A stretch of 64,000 bases of DNA from Simiduia agarivorans SA1 = DSM 21679. Lineage in GTDB: Bacteria; Pseudomonadota; Gammaproteobacteria; Pseudomonadales; Cellvibrionaceae. Position 1 is the first letter of the stretch. Each line of letters opens with the position of its first letter. The notes beneath the pieces were generated by a model. That model had not been told where the DNA came from, ran no database searches, and saw only the letters and a list, made by a program, of their open reading frames with translations. Both the position numbers and the translations under genes were made by a program. Shown piece after piece: positions 58,651-64,000 of the stretch. Location of the stretch: positions 248,001-312,000 of the forward strand of contig NC_018868.3 in NCBI RefSeq assembly GCF_000305785.2. The letters are read 5' to 3'.

Positions 58651-59341
58651 GCAACCGGTCTTAAGCCTGGTTATTCCCACCTGGGATGAGGGCGATTCTC
58701 TGCTCGCGCTGTTACAGAGCTTACAGCCCTTGCGCACGCAAGGCGTTGAAATCCTGGTGGCTGATGGCGAAGGCAGCGATCTGGCGCGATTTGCCGGCTT
58801 ACCGCTGGCCGATCACTGGCTCGCCACCAAACCGGGCCGCGCCTTCCAAATGCAAGCCGCGGCAACCATTGCCCGCGGCAACACTCTGGCGTTTGTGCAC
58901 GTGGACACCCGGGTCGATCTGGCGTTGTTCCAATTGTTGCTCACTGCGCCCGACGGCTGGGGGTTTTTTCCGGTGCAATTACTGCCCGAGACTTCCGCCA
59001 TGCGACTGGTGGCCTGGAGTATGAATCTGCGTTCTCGCTTGAGCGGGATTGGTACCGGGGATCAACTGTTGTGGGTGAGCCGTTCCCGGTTCTGGCAAGT
59101 AGGGGGCTACCCCGCACAGAAATTGATGGAAGACATCGCCCTTTGTCGGAAACTCAAACGCACGGGCGCGCCGGTGTTTTTACCGGGCAGGGTGGGTAGT
59201 TCTGCAAGGCGCTGGCAACAGCGCGGCTGGTTGCGCACGATTGTGCTGATGTGGACGCTGCGAGCGCGCTATTGGCTGGGTGCAGACCCGGATCACCTGG
59301 CGCGTATTTACTACCCGGAACACAAGCAGCTCAATGAATAA
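58643..59341 (+). CDS. Arsenosugar-type glycosyltransferase (TIGR04283 family)
   Basis: A GT2 glycosyltransferase of about 232 residues, with the N-terminal LSLVIPTWDEGDSLLALL, a VADGEGSD segment replacing the usual DxS, VHVDTRV at the metal site and a MEDIALCRKLKR motif. The start is uncertain: TTG 58643 (overlapping arsS by eight bases, GGGGG upstream) fits the family N-terminus, while ATG 58580 would overlap by 71. Association with arsS gives the arsenosugar label; the substrate is unproven. Confidence 0.82.
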   Translation: MVEQPVLSLVIPTWDEGDSLLALLQSLQPLRTQGVEILVADGEGSDLARFAGLPLADHWLATKPGRAFQMQAAATIARGNTLAFVHVDTRVDLALFQLLLTAPDGWGFFPVQLLPETSAMRLVAWSMNLRSRLSGIGTGDQLLWVSRSRFWQVGGYPAQKLMEDIALCRKLKRTGAPVFLPGRVGSSARRWQQRGWLRTIVLMWTLRARYWLGADPDHLARIYYPEHKQLNE

Positions 59342-59969
59342 ATCTGTCATCACACCCACCGGTGGCGTGCTCCAGTTCGCCAAGGCCCCTGTACCGGGTC
59401 GGGTGAAAACACGCATGCAACCTGTATTGAGTCCGGCGCAAAGCCAGGCACTGCACGAGGCTTTGTGCCAGCACGCCGCCACTCAGTGCTCGCAAGCGGG
59501 CGAATGGCGCTATCGCTTGTGCGTCACCGAACCCGGACACGGGTTCTGGCCCGAGACGTTGGCTCGTTATCAGACTTGGCCTCAGGCCGAAGGTGACCTT
59601 GGCCATCGGATGGCGCAGGCCATTGGCCAGGCTCTGGGACAGGGCTGGCGATGGGTGGTGGTGATTGGCAGCGATTGCCCTGAATTGGATCGTGAGTGTA
59701 TTCGGGCGGCCCGGGACCAACTGGCAGCGCATGATCTGGTGCTGGCGCCGGCCCACGATGGCGGCTATGCACTCATTGCCATGACCCGCCCGCTACCGGT
59801 CTTTGATGGCATTGATTGGGGCACGGAGCAGGTGTTGGCGCAAACCCTGGCATTGGCTGACCAGCGGGGGCTGTCTGTGGCCTTGTTACCCACGGTCAGC
59901 GACATCGACCGCCCCGAAGATCTGCCACTGCTTGGGCAATGGCCAGCATTGCGTCAATTTGTACGTTAA
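59334..59969 (+). CDS. Arsenosugar-type nucleotidyl/glycosyltransferase (TIGR04282, DUF2064)
   Basis: A 211-residue DUF2064 protein of the GT-A superfamily: FAKAPVPGRVKTRM (about 15-28), VVVIGSDCPEL and APAHDGGYALIAM. In many bacteria it is paired with the TIGR04283 protein beside arsS. ATG 59334 overlaps the previous stop by eight bases. The third gene of the cluster. Confidence 0.85.
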   Translation: MNKSVITPTGGVLQFAKAPVPGRVKTRMQPVLSPAQSQALHEALCQHAATQCSQAGEWRYRLCVTEPGHGFWPETLARYQTWPQAEGDLGHRMAQAIGQALGQGWRWVVVIGSDCPELDRECIRAARDQLAAHDLVLAPAHDGGYALIAMTRPLPVFDGIDWGTEQVLAQTLALADQRGLSVALLPTVSDIDRPEDLPLLGQWPALRQFVR

Positions 59970-60302
59970 CTGTTGGCTTTGTACACGGCGTGATCTGTTA
60001 CCTTTATGCACATGCAGTCCAGTTGATCATATCTTCGCCATATTGTGCTTGGAATAGCCGCAATCTTTGTGGGGGATATGATAACTCCATGATAAATAAA
60101 GAAAAATTGACAGGTCAAAAGATCGGCAATGTGTAGGGGTGCCAGAGCTGGCGCGGCTTGGGTGCATGTGTCCCAAAAACATCCCCAGACTTATCCACAG
60201 CTTCTGGGGACAAGTTTTGGCGAGTGTTACGTGACTTGCTGGTCACGTTACCAATCTGTTGCATAGCCAATAAGCGGTACCATCAAGTCTGATGGGGGAT
60301 GA
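59970..60302. other. Gene-free region with DnaA-box hairpin
   Basis: A 333-base gap. A perfect DnaA box TTATCCACA (60191-60199) lies in the loop of an inverted repeat TCCCCAGA (60182-60189) / TCTGGGGA (60203-60210). A second inverted repeat ACGTGAC-TTGCTG-GTCACGT lies at 60229-60248. There is no DnaA-box cluster, so this is not an oriC. Confidence 0.55.
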
Positions 60303-60770
60303 TCAGAAAATACCCAAGGCCAGACCTGCAGCCATGGCTTGGCCCAGTGCCTCGGCCTCTGCCAGGTGCTGCGGAGTAATTTCGCCACGGCAGATCAAGG
60401 GCTCGGCCACCGGCACCAACGGGTAGCCTTTGGCAATGCGGGCGACTTCGCGGGCAGCACCGGAGCCGTCGTTACCGGCCGAAATAAACAGCGCATAGGG
60501 TTTGTTGAGTTGGTAGGGCTCCGCCGGGTAATAGGTGCGGTCGAAAAAATCTTTCAGCATTCCGCTCATGTAACCGAAGTTTTCCGGCGTGCCCAGTAGT
60601 ACGCCATGGCACCACAGCAGGTGATCAAGGCTGGCATCGGCGGCCATGAGGCATTGCACCGCACAGCCCGGTTCCGCCTGCACCCCTCGTTCTGCTGCTC
60701 TGGCCAGCTGTCCGGTATTGCCGGTTTGCGTGTGGTACACGATTAGGATATTTTTCTGTTCAATCGCCAT
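60303..60770 (-). CDS. Flavodoxin family protein
   Basis: A 155-residue flavodoxin-fold protein. The phosphate loop is HTQTGNTGQ (about 13-21); GTPENFGYMSGMLKDFFDRTYY and FISAGNDGSG supply the other FMN-binding loops. This looks more like a WrbA/NAD(P)H reductase-related flavoprotein than a photosynthetic flavodoxin. I start at ATG 60770; a TTG seven codons earlier is possible. Partner unknown. It is divergent from comEC. Confidence 0.82.
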   Translation of the reverse strand: MAIEQKNILIVYHTQTGNTGQLARAAERGVQAEPGCAVQCLMAADASLDHLLWCHGVLLGTPENFGYMSGMLKDFFDRTYYPAEPYQLNKPYALFISAGNDGSGAAREVARIAKGYPLVPVAEPLICRGEITPQHLAEAEALGQAMAAGLALGIF

Positions 60771-60869
60771 GCGCGCTTTGTCTGAGTCCAATCATTTCAG
60801 CATATCGCAAGCGCTCTGGCAGTTGAACCGGCGCGTGCCGGTGACTCACACAGCACAACAGGGATCGTT

Positions 60870-63188
60870 ATGCGCTGGGTTTTTCTCGCTGCCAATGGCT
60901 TGGCACTCTCGTTTATTTCCTGGTCACAGTTGCCCACCACCGTGCAGTGGCTGGGGTTGTTACTGGTGCCCGGTTTTGCCGCCGTGCGTTGGCCGGCCTT
61001 GCGCCCAGCCGCCGGCGTATTGGCGGTAACCCTGGCAGTGCTCTGGTTGCAGGGCATCCGATTGCAATCCGCGCAGTTACCGCATCCGTGTGATGAGGTG
61101 GAGCTGCAGATGACCTTTCAGGTTGAGCGACTGCTATCGCGCGAAAATCTGCCCCATGTGCAGGGTATCCGTTTTGATGCGATACCAATCAGCAGTGCAC
61201 ATCATTCGGTGTGCGGGTCTTTGGCATTTGCCGGGCGTCGTGTGCGAATGGGCTGGTGGCATGCATCGCTGCCCGACCTTCAGGTAGGTGAAGTCTGGCG
61301 TGCGAATGTGACACTCAAACGCCCGCGCGGGCAACGCAACTGGTATGCCGATGATTATCAGTTGTGGCTTTTGCGCGAAGGCATCTACGCGAACGGCAAA
61401 GTCGCCACCGCCCAAAAGCTTGATGGCGAAAACCGGCCATCCTTGCGCGCGCGTTGGCAGGCGATGTTACTCGATCAGCTGCCGCTGGATCAGGCGGCCA
61501 TTCTCATTGCGCTCAGCACCGGCGACAGGCTTTGGCTCAGCGATGCATTGAGCGAAGCGTTGATTCATTCGGGCACTGCCCATTTGCTCGCCATCAGCGG
61601 TCTTCATATCGGGCTGGCAGCCATGCTGGGCTTTTGGTTTGGTCGGCTTTTTTTTGCTGGCTGGGTTCTTTGTTTGCCGCGGATTTGGCGCAGTGAATTC
61701 AACCAGATTCATGCCGCGCGTTGCTGTGCAGTGTTGGCCGCCGCAGCCTATTGCTGGTTTGGTGGTGCAGGCGTATCGACGCAGCGCGCGTTAATGATGT
61801 TGTGCCTGTATTTTATCGTGCAGCTGTGTTCGCGACAGTGGCGGGCATTGGATGTTTGTCTGGTTGCCATGTGGGTCTTGCTGCTGGTCAACCCGCTCGA
61901 GGCCAGTGCGCCGGGTTTTTATCTCTCGTTTTTTGCCGTGTTCTGTTTGTTGTCTGCGGCTCCTGCAGGGCGCGGTGCGTGGCAAAAATGGGTTGCGCTA
62001 TTGCGATTGCAAGTGTGGTTAGTGTTCGCCATGTTGCCACTGTCATTGTGGTTTTTTTCGGGTTTCAGTTTAGTCAGCTGGCTGGCTAACATTGTCGCCG
62101 TACCCTGGGTTTCATTGATTACTGTGCCGGCCACTTTGATCAGTGTTGTGTTGCACTTGTTGGGTTCTGATGCTCACATTTTTACGCTCTGGATAGCAGC
62201 CAGCAGTGTGCAGTTTTTTTTGGATTTTCTGGCGCTTCTCAGTAAGGGGATGACCTGGTTTGGGTTGCCGCAATGGCACGCGTTGCCGCTATCGCCCTGG
62301 ACATTGTTTTTGGGGGCGGTGTGTTTGTTGGGGTGGGTAGCCCCGCTACCTGCGCGGATAAAATGGCTGGGTGTTGGTGTTTCTGTTGTTTTCCTCAGCT
62401 GGAGTTGGCAGCAAGAGATCCGCTTGGCCGATGGGCGTGAGCGCATTCTGGTGTTCGATGTCGGGCAGGGGCTGAGTGTGCTGGTGGAGTCGGGTGGTCA
62501 ACGCCTGCTGTATGACACCGGTCCGCCCTTCGGTCGCCGCACCTCGGCCATGGCCCGTATTATGTTGCCGTTTTTTTATCGCAGCGCCGTAACCGGGTTG
62601 GATTACACCGTGGTCAGTCATGCGGACCTGGATCACGCGGGCGGCGTGGCTGATTTGCGTGCATTGGGTCCGTCGGTAATGCATTGGATCGCCGGGGAGC
62701 CAATAGACGGATTGAGTGCAACAGGTTGCGAGCAGCCGCGCACTTTGCCTTTCGGGCAGCGTGGCCAACTGCGTTTCATTGCCGCCGGCCGCACCCAGGA
62801 AGGCAATGACAGTTCCTGCGTGATCGAGGTGCGTTTGTCCTGGGCGTACTTACTGCTGACCGGCGATATTTCAGTGGCGCGCGAATTGATGCTCAGCCGG
62901 CGCCTGTCGCCCTACAGGCCTGCCTATGTAATGGCAGGGCATCACGGCAGCCAGACGTCCTCGAGCTTTGGTCTGTTGAGTCGTTTTGCCGGTGCCCAAT
63001 TTATCATCAGCGCGGGCTACCAGAACAGTTACGGTCATCCGCATCCCGCTGTTGTGCAGCGTGCGCAGGCGTTGGGTTTGCAGCCAGTCAACACAGCAGA
63101 TGCGGGCGCCATTATCTACCAGCCTGACGGGGCCGGTGGGGTGGACGTCATCCGGTTGCGTGAAGCCTCGCCCAGGTTTTGGCAATAG
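60870..63188 (+). CDS. comEC: DNA uptake channel ComEC/Rec2
   Basis: A 772-residue inner-membrane protein that passes single-stranded DNA into the cytoplasm in natural transformation. It has N-terminal helices, an OB-like domain (about 60-170), the competence core with SGTAHLLAISGLHIGLAA, many membrane helices, and a C-terminal metallo-beta-lactamase domain with SHADLDHAGG. All regions are intact, so competence is possible. Confidence 0.94.
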   Translation: MRWVFLAANGLALSFISWSQLPTTVQWLGLLLVPGFAAVRWPALRPAAGVLAVTLAVLWLQGIRLQSAQLPHPCDEVELQMTFQVERLLSRENLPHVQGIRFDAIPISSAHHSVCGSLAFAGRRVRMGWWHASLPDLQVGEVWRANVTLKRPRGQRNWYADDYQLWLLREGIYANGKVATAQKLDGENRPSLRARWQAMLLDQLPLDQAAILIALSTGDRLWLSDALSEALIHSGTAHLLAISGLHIGLAAMLGFWFGRLFFAGWVLCLPRIWRSEFNQIHAARCCAVLAAAAYCWFGGAGVSTQRALMMLCLYFIVQLCSRQWRALDVCLVAMWVLLLVNPLEASAPGFYLSFFAVFCLLSAAPAGRGAWQKWVALLRLQVWLVFAMLPLSLWFFSGFSLVSWLANIVAVPWVSLITVPATLISVVLHLLGSDAHIFTLWIAASSVQFFLDFLALLSKGMTWFGLPQWHALPLSPWTLFLGAVCLLGWVAPLPARIKWLGVGVSVVFLSWSWQQEIRLADGRERILVFDVGQGLSVLVESGGQRLLYDTGPPFGRRTSAMARIMLPFFYRSAVTGLDYTVVSHADLDHAGGVADLRALGPSVMHWIAGEPIDGLSATGCEQPRTLPFGQRGQLRFIAAGRTQEGNDSSCVIEVRLSWAYLLLTGDISVARELMLSRRLSPYRPAYVMAGHHGSQTSSSFGLLSRFAGAQFIISAGYQNSYGHPHPAVVQRAQALGLQPVNTADAGAIIYQPDGAGGVDVIRLREASPRFWQ

Positions 63189-63255
63189 GTATGCTCTGGT
63201 GTGAAACCTTATGGTAGAGTGGGCGCGCAAATTACCGGTTTCTCAGGAGTAGTGT

Positions 63256-63882
63256 GTGTTAGAAATAATCCAGGCTGGCGGTTGGTTAATGGTGCCGATC
63301 ATTCTTTGCTCAATGGCGGTCGTGGGAATTGCGCTGGAACGCTTCTGGACGTTGAACCCGGCCAAAATTGCGCCGCGCCATTTGCTGGCGCAGGTGTGGG
63401 GCTGGATAAAGAATAACCAGCTGGACGCGCAGCGCCTGAAAGAGCTGAAGCAGGGCTCAGAGTTGGGCAAAATACTGGCGGCCGGTCTCAGTAATTCCCG
63501 TCACGGCCGCGACGTGATGAAGGATTCCATCCAGGAGGCGGCCAGCGAAGTGATCCATTCGCTGGAGCAATACCTGGGCGCCCTGGGCACCATTGCCGCG
63601 GTGGCACCGTTGCTGGGCCTGCTCGGTACAGTGATCGGTATGATCAAGGTGTTCACCACCATTACCTTGCAGGGCACCGGCAATGCGGGCGCGCTGGCCG
63701 GTGGTATCAGTGAGGCATTGGTGACCACGGCCGCGGGCTTGTGTGTGGCGATTCCGGCCATGGTGGCGCACCGCTACTTCACCCGCAAAGTAGATTCCAT
63801 TGTGGTGATCATGGAGCAGGAGTCCATCAAGCTGGTGGATGCTTTGCATAGCGACCGTCGCGTGGAAGGGAAGGGCAACTAA
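63256..63882 (+). CDS. MotA/TolQ/ExbB proton channel protein
   Basis: A 208-residue ExbB/TolQ-type protein with three hydrophobic segments (about 10-30, 105-135, 150-175). The signature region LGTIAAVAPLLGLLGTVIGMI (in parts) is typical. GTG 63256 follows AGGAG. It is followed after one base by an exbD-type gene, so the two form an energising unit. In pseudomonads the same pair lies downstream of comEC and before lpxK. Confidence 0.92.
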   Translation: MLEIIQAGGWLMVPIILCSMAVVGIALERFWTLNPAKIAPRHLLAQVWGWIKNNQLDAQRLKELKQGSELGKILAAGLSNSRHGRDVMKDSIQEAASEVIHSLEQYLGALGTIAAVAPLLGLLGTVIGMIKVFTTITLQGTGNAGALAGGISEALVTTAAGLCVAIPAMVAHRYFTRKVDSIVVIMEQESIKLVDALHSDRRVEGKGN

Positions 63883-63883
63883 G

Positions 63884-64000
63884 GTGAGTGGTGCCGTTCA
63901 GTTCCGGCGCAGTAAGCGCGAAGAGGAGTCGGTTAATCTCACGCCGCTGATCGACGTGGTGTTCCTGCTGCTGATTTTTTTCATGGTGTCTACCACTTTC
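63884..64000 (+). CDS. ExbD/TolR-type protein, cut by window end
   Basis: The first 39 codons of an ExbD/TolR protein: a charged N-terminus (FRRSKREEES) followed by NLTPLIDVVFLLLIFFMVS, with the conserved membrane Asp that carries protons. GTG 63884 starts one base after the exbB stop; AAGG precedes it. Confidence 0.9.
   Translation, partial: MSGAVQFRRSKREEESVNLTPLIDVVFLLLIFFMVSTTF

Noticed and set aside
60182..60210. Replication origin
   Set aside because: Only one DnaA box, no AT-rich unwinding region and no dnaA/dnaN/gidA neighbours.

Overview
The window looks like chromosomal DNA of a marine, polysaccharide-degrader-type gammaproteobacterium of the Cellvibrionaceae (Simiduia/Teredinibacter-like). 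The placement is inferred from gene content: a Pseudomonas-like gene order (topA - DUF6586 - sulA/lexA - psrA - nagZ - purine salvage - mfd - gap - nqr - sthA - PilZ - lolCDE - comEC - exbBD) combined with Na+-pumping NQR, arsenosugar genes and a moderate-high GC core. No 16S rRNA or other species marker is present, so the genus is only a guess.

Layout. 1-11000: a membrane-anchored coiled-coil protein (cut by the window edge), topA, two small conserved genes, the SOS operon lexA-sulA with two tandem LexA boxes, a LOG-family hydrolase, a PsrA-type TetR regulator with an operator-like promoter, nagZ, an MscS channel and a two-gene methylthioinosine/hypoxanthine salvage unit. 11000-18000: cold-shock protein, csiV, mfd and an N-terminally extended GAPDH. 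18058-25204: the complete nqrABCDEF operon with its maturation factors apbE and nqrM, followed by sthA. 26681-31080: a PilZ operon, a 271-bp MITE-like element with nested inverted repeats, and lolCDE. 31090-40814: DUF2062, a coiled-coil protein, adk, hemH, tsaB, uppP, a beta-hydroxyacid dehydrogenase, a VOC protein, an M18 aminopeptidase, a cNMP/rhodanese protein and a putative tRNA-queuosine mannosyltransferase.

40815-47090 is an accessory island of lower GC between that gene and trpS. It carries two REP-associated tyrosine transposase (RAYT) genes, both broken, terminal repeats of a RAYT element, a lipoprotein gene interrupted by two amber codons, an unknown gene bracketed by pieces of the repeat, a solitary PTS Enzyme I homologue and a secreted protein made of eight Cys-rich repeats.

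47094-64000: trpS, bioA, a DUF547 gene whose start codon overlaps that of bioA head to head, a YcgR/PilZ protein, ttcA, lrp and ald (divergent), a PAS-GGDEF-EAL protein, rsmE, tRNA-Arg(CCU), an arsenosugar cluster (arsS plus two glycosyltransferases), an intergenic hairpin that displays a perfect DnaA box, a flavodoxin, comEC and an exbB-exbD pair (exbD cut by the window edge).

Most of the sequence is core metabolism. The most unusual parts are the decayed RAYT island, the solitary Enzyme I beside the Cys-repeat protein, the structured MITE-like element, and the arsenosugar cluster without a visible arsM.
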